Assembly (NCBI RefSeq): GCF_000179915.2
Contig: NC_014963.1
Location: 2,728,001-2,792,000 of the forward strand
Direction of reading: 5' to 3'
DNA length: 64,000 bases
Source of the DNA: Terriglobus saanensis SP1PR4
Lineage (GTDB): Bacteria > Acidobacteriota > Terriglobia > Terriglobales > Acidobacteriaceae
The first letter of the stretch is position 1. Each line of letters starts with the position of its first letter. The notes beneath the pieces are model-generated. The model made no database searches and was not told the DNA's origin. It was given only the letters and a program-made list of their open reading frames with translations. A program made the translations under genes and the position numbers. Positions 24,927-34,900 of this stretch are shown piece after piece.

Positions 24927-26362
24927 CTCCGAACTCCCTCGAGTGGAATGGAAACGTGAAACGTAGTTCCCTTTTCAGGGTCACTTTCGATCCAAATCCG
25001 TCCGTTATGGGCTTCCACTGCTCGCCTCGCGACCGAAAGGCCGATGCCAGTGCCTGGTGCACCGTGTTCGACTGAGGGGCTTCGGAAATATCGCTCAAAC
25101 ACAAGTTCTCTCTCTTCCGCAGGGATGTAGGAACCCTCGTTGTGAATCGCAATTTCTATCTCTTCCAAGAACACCCTCACGGACATCAGCACCTTTGAAC
25201 CACCCAGACTGTATTTCAACGCGTTCTCTAACAACTGGACGAGCGCCATCCGCACTAGATCCTGATCCATGTCGCACTCGATCCTGCTCTCTGGAAAGCA
25301 GGGGACGATGCGACTGATATCGAACTCGATCCGCAACTCTTCCACGGCTGATTCAAAAATGTCACGGAGACTAGTCTTATGCTTCTGAACGAAGAGCTCG
25401 CGAGACTCCAGCTTCGAAGTGCGCAGCAACTTATCAGTCAGTGTCGCAAGGTAAGAGGCTTGATTTTCGATGACTTCGGCCAACTCTATTTGCAACGGGG
25501 ACAGGTTTCCCAATTCCTTTAATCCCGAACTGGAAACCAGAATGGTAGTCAGAGGCGTTTTGACTGCATGGGCAAGACCGTCGAGCACCGCGGTCCTTAG
25601 CTGTTCTGAGACCATCTGCGAAGCTGCCGTCACTTCTGCCTTGAGAGCCCTGATTCTTTCCAAATGAGTTGCAAGCAGAGTCGCAACCGTATCCGCCATG
25701 AGCAGTTCCAGCTCACCGTGAAAATAGATCGTACCAACGGTACGCACCCCGAAACGAAGAAGACGTATTCGTTGGTCTTTTGATGGCAGATTGAAATCCT
25801 TCATAGCTCGGAAGGAAGCCTGTAAAGAATCGAATGAGTCGGATGCATCTCCGGAGTAGCTAAACGATCTCTCGCGATCGTCCCAAATCCCCACACCGTA
25901 AAGCCGAAGTTTCTCCTGTATCAAAGCGCAAAACTGCTCGCCCCCCGAGCTATTCCAATCGATGAGCAACGTACTTCGTGAGATCTCATAGAGCGCGCGT
26001 TGCTGCTGTTCCGCTTCTTTCAACCGCTCGGAATGATTCCGAATGCGATTTGACAGATGACTTACGAGCAGCGAAACTCCCGCAAACGATGCCAGCGAAA
26101 AAACATCCTGCGGAGAAGCTACACGCAGATTGAATCGCGGTTCAGTGAAGAGGAAATCGAGACCGAGGGTTGCGCAAATCGCAACCGGAATAGAAGCCCG
26201 AAAGCCGCCTCTCCACGCCACGATCAAAGTAAGAAAAATGTAGAGCGGTACGGAAGCTGCCGCACCACGTTCGTAGCGAAACGTCAGTGCGCCCAGAGCC
26301 AGGATGCCGACACATCCGCCGCATCCCCAGAGAAACGGCCGGATTCGAAAAGCTCTCTTCAT
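24923..26362 (-). CDS. Short KdpD-like sensor histidine kinase
   Basis: 479 residues. The N-terminus carries the four-helix DUF4118 membrane unit of KdpD (VPLYIFLTLIVAWRGGF, GLDFLFTEPRF), then a coiled-coil and GAF-like linker (~110-235), the H-box with His ~265 (LAHAVKTPL), N-box (LLENALKYS) and G-box (GTGIGLSVARRAVEAHNGRI). True KdpD is about 900 residues with an N-terminal KdpD/USP region; that whole part is missing here, so osmotic/K+ control by that region is not possible. It pairs with the overlapping KdpE-like gene and is divergent from a TonB receptor, 126 bases apart. The signal is unknown. Confidence 0.88.
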   Translation of the reverse strand: MKRAFRIRPFLWGCGGCVGILALGALTFRYERGAAASVPLYIFLTLIVAWRGGFRASIPVAICATLGLDFLFTEPRFNLRVASPQDVFSLASFAGVSLLVSHLSNRIRNHSERLKEAEQQQRALYEISRSTLLIDWNSSGGEQFCALIQEKLRLYGVGIWDDRERSFSYSGDASDSFDSLQASFRAMKDFNLPSKDQRIRLLRFGVRTVGTIYFHGELELLMADTVATLLATHLERIRALKAEVTAASQMVSEQLRTAVLDGLAHAVKTPLTTILVSSSGLKELGNLSPLQIELAEVIENQASYLATLTDKLLRTSKLESRELFVQKHKTSLRDIFESAVEELRIEFDISRIVPCFPESRIECDMDQDLVRMALVQLLENALKYSLGGSKVLMSVRVFLEEIEIAIHNEGSYIPAEERELVFERYFRSPSVEHGAPGTGIGLSVARRAVEAHNGRIWIESDPEKGTTFHVSIPLEGVRR

Positions 26363-26404
26363 TTGTCCTGCATCGAGACTAGGCAGAAAGCCATAAGAAA
26401 GTTG

Positions 26405-26423
26405 TAAAGATCACAGATCTTTA
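26405..26423. promoter_or_regulatory. Perfect inverted repeat between kinase and TonB receptor genes
   Basis: TAAAGATC (26405-26412) and GATCTTTA (26416-26423), spacer ACA. It lies midway between the divergent starts at 26362 and 26489, where a dimeric regulator such as the neighbouring response regulator could control both. Binding is inferred only from position and symmetry. Confidence 0.5.
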
Positions 26424-26488
26424 TGCCTTCCTGATTGGTAACGAGATGGAATGAGTATGGCCGGCACGCACCGGCAGGAGATAGAAAC

Positions 26489-29400
26489 ATGATGCACAGC
26501 ACTTTTGGAGGATTCTTCGACCACACCACGGATCTCACGGAACGGGAAAAATTGGCGTTGCGTTTGAGACAACGAGTTCATGAAAAATTAGGCCACAACG
26601 AAATGCTATCCACGAAGAGACCGATTGCGGCACGAGAGATCTTGATGCTGGCTGCGCTGCTGCTCCTCTTTTCTGGCATGTGCTTCGGACAATCTACTTT
26701 CGGCACCATACGTGGCACGGTGCAGGATACAAGCAATTCCATGATCCCGGAAGCCACCGTTACGTTGCATTCCGTTGCTGAGAATACAGAGCGGGTCACG
26801 ACAACAGACGGCAGCGGCGAATTCAACTTTGAGAATGTCAAGCCTGGATCTTATCGTGTGACCGTACATCATAATGGGTTCAATGATTCGGCTCTACTCG
26901 CGATATCGCTTGCCGCTCGGCAGGAGCTGCGCATTCCTTTCAAGATGGCGATTGCATCGCAGGACACCGTTGTTGACGTCCAAGCCGACGCGGGCGGTGT
27001 CAATACCGAAAACGCGATCATCTCGGACGAGAAGGACAACATCCAGATCACGCAGCTTCCGCTAAATAACCGCGCCACCACAACGAGCCCACTAGGCGCT
27101 CTCGCGCTGTCTTCCAATGTGCAGCAGGATAGCCAAGGCAACATGACTGTCGGCGGTGCGAGTTCTTCGATGGTTAACTTTTCGGTCGATGGTATCTCGA
27201 CCGCGAACGTCCGTCAGAACGGCCCGCTCCAGGATGCTTATCCTTCTCAGGAAGGTATCTCCGCGGTCAAAGTGACGGCCTTCAATAACAGTGCTGAGTT
27301 CTCTCAGGTGGGTGACGTCACGTTCGTGACAAAGAGCGGCTCAAATGCCGTGCACGGAAGCCTTTTTGAATATCTGCAGAACGATTCCCTGGATGCTTCG
27401 CCCTACGGCTTCAACGGCAAAGCGCCAAAGAAGTTCAACACCTTTGGCGGATCGCTTGGTGGGCCACTTCAGATCCCGCACCTCTATAACGGTCATAACC
27501 GTACGTTCTTCTTCTTTACCTATGAAGGCAATCGTCGTCACACAGCAACCGCACAACAATTTCTCGTTCCCACCGCTGCAGAACGCAATGGCGATCTCTC
27601 TGATATGCAGACTTGCGACAGTAACAACAGCTGCGTTGCCGGTCCAGTCATCGCTCCTGGTTCCATCAGTCCGACGGCAATCGCACTGTTGAAGTACTAC
27701 CCTTTGCCGAACGTCGCGGGACAGTCCAACTTCAACTACGAAAACTTTCAGAGCACGCCGGCGTCAACAGACGGCGCAGACATCCGTATGGATCAAACGA
27801 TCAATCCAAGACAGTCGGTCTATGCACGTTTCAGCCGAAAGAACATTACTTCCAACTTTGCCAACGCACTCCTGCCGAACGACGTCGATAGCGTCCACAA
27901 CCGAAGCTTCCTGCTGTCCCACACCTACACCATTACGCCGCGGCTTCTGAACGAGTTTCGCTTCGGTTTCACAAATGTCATTACCAATGTGAACTTCGCG
28001 ATTCGAGGGGCCGACGCTCTCCAGCAACTCGGTTTACAGGGAGTCGATATCAGCCAGCATCCTGAGAGCCATGCCTTCCCTACGTTCAACTTTAGCAACG
28101 GGACGGGCTTTACACCCATCGGACGAGATAAAACCGGTGCGACGCAGTCGAAGACACTCCAGTTCACCGACAACGTTACCTACACCTTCGGAAAACATAC
28201 CCTCAAAGGTGGGCTCGATGCCCGCCGCGTTCGCTACTTTGACATTGAAACATTCGTGGCATCGGATGACTTCGGTCAGTTCACCTTTCAACCCACGTTC
28301 ACAGGAAACTCCTTCGGAGACTTACTGATCGGGGCACCGACAACCTTGTTCTTTGCCGTCTCAAGCCCGGATGTGGCTGGTACGGCTTGGCAGTACAGCC
28401 TGTTTGCTCAGGACGAATTTCAGGTCAACTCCCGGCTGACCTTAAGTTACGGTCTCCGCTGGACGGTGCTTCCGGCATTCAAAGGGGACGGTGGCAACTT
28501 CGCAAACTTCGATCAAAATACGAACTCCATCGTTGTGCCCGATCAGCTGTCCTCGTATTTGACGCAGAACAATCTGGTGAGCTCGAACCTGGCTTTCCAG
28601 CAATCATTCAACGCCTGCAATCTGAACCATACTGGCCTTCCCTGCACGAAGTACTTGACCGCAAGCCAGGACAGACTGCCTCAGAGTCTGCGCTCTACCT
28701 ACTATGGCAATGTGCAACCCCGCTTTTCCTTGGCTTACCGCCCCTTTAACGACACAAAAACTGCGGTGCGTGCGGGCTTCGGAATTTTCACGATGACGAA
28801 TCTCGGTCCGCTCTCGTTCAACAACAGCGGTAATCCTACTTCCAACCTGCACACTTATTCTAATTCTTCCGTGACGGACGCAAGTGGCACACATCCTCTC
28901 ATCCAGTTTCCCAACACCGCGCCTGTCAGCACTGGCATCCAGTATGGTGGCGGAGGTCTGGATCAGGGGGTTGATCCAAACTATCGTGATCCGCAGGCGA
29001 ATCAGTGGAACCTGACTGTCGAAAGACAGCTTTCAAAGACCGATACACTCCGCATGAGCTACGCCGGGATGCATACCTACCGTCTCAGCATCACGGAAGA
29101 TCTGAACCAGATACCAGCGAGCACAACTCCTTTTCAAACAACGGCCGCGAGTCCCTATGTAGATCCTCGTTCTCCATATCCCAACTGGTTCGAAATTTTC
29201 AGCACCTTCAATGCGGGTAAGCAGAATTATCATGCCCTTGAAGCAGAGATAACGCACGCCATGTCGCGCGGCCTCTATTTCAATGCCAGCTATACCCTCG
29301 CCAAAAACCTCGCCAACAATCAGGGTGACACTCCTACCGGATTTGCGGGGGAAGTAAACTACGGTCTCCCCATAACGGATCGCTTCAATCCTGGACGAAA

Positions 29401-29992
29401 TTATGGCAACGTGGAAGGCACCCGACGCCATCGCGCCCTCTTTACGGGCGCTTACCAACTTCCCTTCGGTCCCGGACGAAGCCATATTACAAACGGATGG
29501 ATGAGTCAGGTTATCGGTGGATGGGAAGTCAATACGGTCACGCTTCTGGAGACAGGACCTTGGCTTACTCCCAGCATCAGTTCAAGCAGCGATCAGTCCA
29601 ACACAAACGTTACGAATCGTGGAGCGACATTGCGACCGGATGTTGTCTCAAAGAACTTCTACCAAGGACAATCTCGTTCACACTTTTTCGATGCATCAGC
29701 CTTTTCTGCAACACCTGTCGGAGCGGGACGATTCGGTAACGCGGGTGTAGGCATCTTGCAGGGTCCAGGGACTGCTGCTGTCAGCCTCGGTATGGCAAAG
29801 GTCTTCGATCTCCATGAACGTGCCAAACTGAGGTTCGAGTCGAGCTTCACGAATGTACTCAACCACACGAACTTCGCTCCTCCTGCTACACAGATCGACA
29901 ACCCTGCCACGTTTGGTGTGCTGAGCGCTCCTCAAACAGCCGAGAATGCCGGGAACAGAACCGGACAAGTAGCACTGCGCATCGATTTCTAA
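26489..29992 (+). CDS. TonB-dependent receptor divergent from the two-component system
   Basis: 1167 residues from ATG 26489, which has a GGAG site (GGCAGGAGATAGAAAC); the hydrophobic signal (ILMLAALLLLFSGMCFGQ) comes only ~50 residues later, so either the protein has a long charged N-terminal extension or the real start is ATG 26603, which lacks a ribosome site. After the signal: carboxypeptidase-regulatory-like domain (TIRGTVQDTSNSMIPEATV), plug (NNRATTTSPLG, VDGISTANVRQNG, VTFVTKSGSNAVHGS) and barrel ending GQVALRIDF. It is an outer-membrane importer of unknown substrate. Control by the divergent KdpD/KdpE-like pair is plausible through the repeat at 26405. Confidence 0.9.
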   Translation: MMHSTFGGFFDHTTDLTEREKLALRLRQRVHEKLGHNEMLSTKRPIAAREILMLAALLLLFSGMCFGQSTFGTIRGTVQDTSNSMIPEATVTLHSVAENTERVTTTDGSGEFNFENVKPGSYRVTVHHNGFNDSALLAISLAARQELRIPFKMAIASQDTVVDVQADAGGVNTENAIISDEKDNIQITQLPLNNRATTTSPLGALALSSNVQQDSQGNMTVGGASSSMVNFSVDGISTANVRQNGPLQDAYPSQEGISAVKVTAFNNSAEFSQVGDVTFVTKSGSNAVHGSLFEYLQNDSLDASPYGFNGKAPKKFNTFGGSLGGPLQIPHLYNGHNRTFFFFTYEGNRRHTATAQQFLVPTAAERNGDLSDMQTCDSNNSCVAGPVIAPGSISPTAIALLKYYPLPNVAGQSNFNYENFQSTPASTDGADIRMDQTINPRQSVYARFSRKNITSNFANALLPNDVDSVHNRSFLLSHTYTITPRLLNEFRFGFTNVITNVNFAIRGADALQQLGLQGVDISQHPESHAFPTFNFSNGTGFTPIGRDKTGATQSKTLQFTDNVTYTFGKHTLKGGLDARRVRYFDIETFVASDDFGQFTFQPTFTGNSFGDLLIGAPTTLFFAVSSPDVAGTAWQYSLFAQDEFQVNSRLTLSYGLRWTVLPAFKGDGGNFANFDQNTNSIVVPDQLSSYLTQNNLVSSNLAFQQSFNACNLNHTGLPCTKYLTASQDRLPQSLRSTYYGNVQPRFSLAYRPFNDTKTAVRAGFGIFTMTNLGPLSFNNSGNPTSNLHTYSNSSVTDASGTHPLIQFPNTAPVSTGIQYGGGGLDQGVDPNYRDPQANQWNLTVERQLSKTDTLRMSYAGMHTYRLSITEDLNQIPASTTPFQTTAASPYVDPRSPYPNWFEIFSTFNAGKQNYHALEAEITHAMSRGLYFNASYTLAKNLANNQGDTPTGFAGEVNYGLPITDRFNPGRNYGNVEGTRRHRALFTGAYQLPFGPGRSHITNGWMSQVIGGWEVNTVTLLETGPWLTPSISSSSDQSNTNVTNRGATLRPDVVSKNFYQGQSRSHFFDASAFSATPVGAGRFGNAGVGILQGPGTAAVSLGMAKVFDLHERAKLRFESSFTNVLNHTNFAPPATQIDNPATFGVLSAPQTAENAGNRTGQVALRIDF

Positions 29993-30005
29993 ACTAAGCC
30001 GGAAC

Positions 30006-30040
30006 AATGAAGGCGGGGCCAAAAGCCCCGCTCTTTCATT
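30006..30040 (+). terminator. Rho-independent terminator after the TonB receptor
   Basis: GCGGGGC (30013-30019) pairs with GCCCCGC (30025-30031) around CAAAA; flanking AATGAA and TTTCATT extend the stem. It starts 14 bases after the stop codon. The outer arms make it symmetrical, so it may also stop leftward transcription from the WD40 gene. Confidence 0.75.
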
Positions 30041-30088
30041 GACAGTGTAGAGCCATAAACGGAACCCAATAGATAGGATGATCGGCTT

Positions 30089-31816
30089 TCACCGAACAGC
30101 CTCTCTTTTCGTCTGCTGCTGAGGTATCCCGGAGGAAAGAGCCTTTTGTGCAGCGTCGATCTTTAGCGCCCATGCCGGATGCTCGAAAGTAATCTGTCGC
30201 GCGTAGATTAGGGATTCCTTCGTATTCAAAGCGATAAGCTGATCGACGTATTGCTGCAGTGAGAGTTTGCTCCAAGGCGATACTGTACGCTGATCCGGTG
30301 TGGAGAAATACCACTTACCGAATCGTGTCCACGGATCGTCCCTTTGTGACGCAAGCAAATCGTCGCGCATTTTTTCTATCTTGGAAAGATCGGGTGTGGC
30401 GGACTGAGAAAAGCGCGAACGGCTGGCTGTAAACTCAGCTAAATCGGCAAGCCACACCGGCGCGGGATCGCTCGGAGGCATGTCTAGAATTTCGGCCGTA
30501 TTGCCGTCGGTGACCAGCAACGAGGAATCCGTGGGGCTAAACTCGGCTCCATTCTTATTGCTGTTGTAGTGAATGGGTAACATTGTGGCTTCCCCCGTTA
30601 CGGCACTCCATATCCGCATCGACTGGTCTCGTCCACGAGTAAAAACGAGCGACGCATCACCACTGAAGCCGCCGTCTATAAGCGGCGCATTGTGTTGTAG
30701 TAAAGGTGTAAGAGCGCTGCCCGTGCGCGCATCCCACACGCGAGCTGTGTGATCGTGCGAGATGGTCAAAATATGTGTGGCATCCGGGCTGAACTCTGCG
30801 TCGCTAATGGGACCAGTCTGCGTGAAGTCTCTTCCCTGCTGCGCACCAGTATTGGCATCCCAGATCTTCGCAGTGTGATCTCCCGAACTGGTCAGCACAA
30901 ACCGACTGTCGGGGCTAAATGTCGCGCTGAAGATTGCATTACCATGCACCATACGATGCAGGCGTTTGCCGGTCATTGGATCCAGAAGCTCGGCAAAGTC
31001 ATCATCCGTTCCAATCAGCGCGTGCTTTCCGTCATTGCTCAAAGCAACAACATTTACGTCGTCGTGATATGTGAGCTTCGGCGAGAGAACTTCGCCAGTC
31101 ACAGCATCCAACAGATAGACTTCTCCCCCCGCGCTGCCTAACACTCGCTTGCCATCCGGGCTGAGCGCAATATGTGAGAGAGGCTTCACCGTGTGGAATG
31201 GAAGATGCAGGGGCTGACCGCTGCTTGCACCCCATAGATGAACCGTCCCATCGTTCAAGCTGGCAACAACACGATGCCCGTCGGCACTCCACGCAACGGC
31301 AACGACCTCATTATCGTGATGCATCAGCCCAGCCGTTTGCTCGCCTGTATGCGCATCCCAGACGCTCAACGTATTGTCATCAAGTACGGTCAGGATCCGA
31401 GCGCCATCTGCGCTGAATTTGGCTCCAATGAAGTTCGCAGTGACACAACACAGTCTGATGTGGATGTTCTGACGTTGCTCGGCGATGAGTTGAAACGCGA
31501 GGGATGCCGCGGGATTACCCTCACGCTGCGCACGAAGACTTGCCGCAGCCTCCCTAAGTGCCTCGTGTTTGATTCCATCTGTTGCAAACCTAAGGGCCAG
31601 CAGATAATGGATGTATGCGGCCTGTGACTGACCTGGGCCGTCGGCGGAAGAGGCCGCTTTAGCCGCAGTCGAAGTGAGGGGCATGAAGGTGCCTCTCGCA
31701 TGTTCTTGAGGCATCGCTTGAGACACGGCAACCCCGAAGGCAATGAGGCATGCGGTCGCGATGAGAGTACGGCGGTGTGGTCTCTCGTGGGAGGCTGACA
31801 GAAAGTTTTTTTTCAT
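30089..31816 (-). CDS. Secreted WD40-repeat protein
   Basis: 575 residues; ATG with AAGGAC upstream. The N-terminus has a Tat-like or long Sec signal (RPHRRTLIATACLIAFGVAVSQA). A helical segment (~60-115, QAAYIHYLLALRFATDG...) resembles the hinge found before propellers in large kinase-linked WD40 proteins. Residues ~125-445 hold about seven WD40 blades with the usual endings (NTLSVWDAHTGE, TVHLWGASSGQ, TAKIWDANTG, TARVWDARTG, SMRIWSAVTGE). The C-terminal ~120 residues are helical and unknown. It is probably an extracytoplasmic protein-binding scaffold; it stands alone between a terminator and the malectin-protein gene. Confidence 0.85.
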   Translation of the reverse strand: MKKNFLSASHERPHRRTLIATACLIAFGVAVSQAMPQEHARGTFMPLTSTAAKAASSADGPGQSQAAYIHYLLALRFATDGIKHEALREAAASLRAQREGNPAASLAFQLIAEQRQNIHIRLCCVTANFIGAKFSADGARILTVLDDNTLSVWDAHTGEQTAGLMHHDNEVVAVAWSADGHRVVASLNDGTVHLWGASSGQPLHLPFHTVKPLSHIALSPDGKRVLGSAGGEVYLLDAVTGEVLSPKLTYHDDVNVVALSNDGKHALIGTDDDFAELLDPMTGKRLHRMVHGNAIFSATFSPDSRFVLTSSGDHTAKIWDANTGAQQGRDFTQTGPISDAEFSPDATHILTISHDHTARVWDARTGSALTPLLQHNAPLIDGGFSGDASLVFTRGRDQSMRIWSAVTGEATMLPIHYNSNKNGAEFSPTDSSLLVTDGNTAEILDMPPSDPAPVWLADLAEFTASRSRFSQSATPDLSKIEKMRDDLLASQRDDPWTRFGKWYFSTPDQRTVSPWSKLSLQQYVDQLIALNTKESLIYARQITFEHPAWALKIDAAQKALSSGIPQQQTKREAVR

Positions 31817-31895
31817 GAATGTCCTTGAATCTTCTTATAGACGGCTTAGCTTGAGTGGCGCTATGCGCGCACCCTTCAAGGTGATGCATGACCTC

Positions 31896-31942
31896 GAAGA
31901 AAATGCAGAGAACGTCCGCAAGCATCGCGGGCGTTCTCTGCA
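31896..31942 (-). terminator. Rho-independent terminator of the malectin-protein gene
   Basis: 16-base arms 31904-31919 and 31927-31942 (TGCAGAGAACG.CCGC against its complement, one T-G wobble) with a 7-base loop, followed on the minus strand by TTTTCTT. It lies 35 bases after the stop of the 1737-residue gene. One of the strongest terminators in the window. Confidence 0.85.
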
Positions 31943-31951
31943 GAAGCTATC

Positions 31952-31972
31952 GGCTGGAGCAGCGCTCCAGCC
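31952..31972 (-). other. Second hairpin directly after the malectin-protein gene
   Basis: GGCTGGAGC (31952-31960) and GCTCCAGCC (31964-31972) are perfect complements with a 3-base loop, 5 bases after the stop codon and just ahead of the terminator at 31896-31942. No T run of its own; it may protect the 3' end of the message. Confidence 0.6.
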
Positions 31973-31977
31973 AGAGG

Positions 31978-34900
31978 TTAGCGATAGAGTTCAAGTGCGG
32001 AGATCTTCGGCTGATCCGCAATCGCCCCCGAAAGGGTGACTGTAATGTTGCCGTTCGGATCCGGTTGAACGGTGAACTCCTCCACTATGGCAGTCCCCGG
32101 AGCTCCGGCGGCTGCGATGATATCGAAGTTCGGCAAGACTGTATCGCCGTTCACGATGACATTGAAGACGCGTTGACCGGGCTGCTTCCAGTAAAACTCG
32201 TTGAAATGAAGGCGCAGCTTATAGTTCGTTCCAACAAGGAGGTTCGGAAGCGTGTAGGTAATAGTTCCTCCAGCCCGCTCCTGTTGATAGACCTGTTCCG
32301 GAGCAGGATTGACCACTGCGGACAGATCCGGGTTACCGGCACCAGTGGCAGTTCCGCCGCCAGCGAAAAATGCGTCCGCCTGAAAAGGTACGATCGGCGT
32401 GACACTTCCAGCGGCAATTCGGTAAACAGGCGCACCAGTCAGGGACGATCCAGGGGTGGCGCTTACTTCACTCGAAGCAAACGATGCTACCGTGGCGTTG
32501 GCGTTTTGAACCGTATAAAAGAACGGCTGTCCGTTTGGCAGATTCGCGTCGATAAACGATGTGCCAGTAAGTCCGGAAGCGATCGGAGTCGTTGCCTCCG
32601 ATCCCGCTGCATTGCCCCGGAAGACACTGTACGTTCCGCTCGCAGCTGAAGCCCAGGTAAGTGCAACCCGACCGACACCAGCCGCGGCATGCAGAGACGT
32701 CGGCGCATTCGGTCGTGGCATCATGCTTCCATCGCCGATGACCTCAATGCCGCTCACCAGTGCATTGTCTTTTACAGTCTGATACTGCACCGTAATCTGG
32801 CCGTTCTGTGCTGTCGCGGGCAGGTCCAGGGTCGTCGCAATATCCTTGCCACCGGCCGTTGCAAAGATATCGTAATTAGACTGCGCAACCTGGTCGTTGA
32901 TGAGGATATTGAAGAGACGTGCGCCTGGTGCGTTCCAGTACGTCTCTGCAAAGTGTGAGCGGATGATGTAGGGACTGCCGGTTTTCAGTCCAGTGAATGT
33001 GTACGTTGAGGTACCAAAGCGGTTGCTCTGGTAGACAGCGGCGGGGGCTGCATTTTTCACCCCCGTCGTCGTGATGGTGTCATTGGTCTGGGAAGTGTTT
33101 CCTCCCGAGAAGGAGCTATCTGCGAAAAAAACACCCGCTGAGACTGCGCTGCCCGAATCAACTTGATAGACCAGCGAAGTCGAGGGAGCCTGCGTCGCAG
33201 TGTTGAGCAATTCCAGACCACTGACCAGTGCGTTGTCTTTCACAGTTTGGAAGGTAATCGCGACCTGACCATTCTGCGCTGTTACGGGATAATCAACAGA
33301 GATAGCAACATCTTTACCGCCTGCTGCCGCGACAATGTCGAAGTTGGATTGGACAGTCTGCCCGTTCACAAGGATGTCGAACAAACGTGAACCTGGATCG
33401 GTCCAGAACGTCTCCGCGAAGTGAAGCCGCAGAATGTAAGACGTACCCGAAGTGAGATTCGGAATGGTATAGGTGAAAGTGCCGAACCGGTTGGTTTGGT
33501 AAACCTCCATGGGTGCAAGGTTTTGCCCCCTTGAAGTATCGATTGGCACTCCAACGTTCCCCGTTGTGTTGCCACCGCTGACGAACTCGTCCGCAACAAA
33601 GGTACCCACGGCTGTCGTGCTGCCAGAATCAATCTGTATAACCGCGCTAACGGCTGTCTGGTTGTTACCTGGCAGAACTGCCTGTGCCTCATTTGAGAAA
33701 GAGGATGGTCCTGCGCCGTTCACAGCCTCCACTTTGTAGAAGTAGGTCGTACCGGGGATCACGTTGTTATCCGTGAATTGAGTACCGGTCAGGTTCTGCA
33801 TCAGTTGGAATTCATTGCCCGAAGAAGTGCCTCGGAACAAGGTATAGGAGATAGCGTTGTTGCTTGGACTCCAGCTCAGACCGACGCTTGATGTACCCAC
33901 GGTTGCGGTGAGGTTCGCGGGCGCTGCAGGGGGAGTTTGGCCGCCCGGAGTCTGACCCAAAAGCAGGCTCACGTCAGCACTGTTAAGCAAACCGTCACCA
34001 TTGATATCGAACGCGGCGTTGGTCGGCAGAACTGAAGCGTTAGTGATGCTGGCATTTTCCAATGAAACGTCATTGTTGTCGACGACACCATCACCATTCA
34101 CGTCACCCGCAAGCACCTGGAACGTAATGTCTGCGGTTCCCGGAACAACAGATTTTTGATCGGCCGCCAAAATTCCCGACAGATGCAGATTCAATTGCTG
34201 GCTATTGGCAACGCCGGTCAACGGAATTGAAACACTCGTCTGGGTGGAATCATAAATGGGTGTGCCTACGACTCCTTGAGCCTGTGCGCCACCATTCTTC
34301 TGTGTCAGTGTGGGGGAAATTCCTGTCACTGCCTTCGCAAAGTGCGCAACCACGGTGTAACTTCCTGCGGTTTTGCTGATGCGAGCCTCGCTCACAGGGG
34401 CCTTGATCGGAAACAAGGTTGTACCAAGTTGATCGGTAGTGTCCGGCGAAGGCATAGAACTGGCATCCAGCAGTGTTACTGGAAGCAGGTCTGCGATCTC
34501 CGACGCGGAGAGTGCGCGGTTATATAGCCTCGTTTCGTCGATCACACCCTGGAAGCCAAACTGTACGTGATCGCTTCCTGAAGGCAGATCTTCTTCGCCC
34601 CACTCCAGCGCTCCTGGTCCATTCGCATCCTGTGCCACACCGTTGGCCACGGCTTGGCCGTTCACGTAGAGCGTACGCGTATTGGCCGTTCCGTCCTGCA
34701 CCATAGCTACATGCGCCCATACCCCCTTTGTCGCTGCTACAGTGCCAGCAACATCGCCTGCTGGTCCGCGCATCACAAATTGGTTATTTCCATTGAAAAG
34801 TAAGCCGTATACGTTGCCATTGTTTGCCGATTTAAGAACGATCGGCTGCTCCACTCCGGTGATAGCGTCCAATCGAACCCAGGTCGCTAACGTGAAGCTC

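Noticed and set aside
24231-26362. Classical potassium-sensing KdpDE system
   Set aside because: The kinase lacks the N-terminal KdpD and USP domains and no kdpFABC genes are in the window, so only KdpD/E-like is justified.
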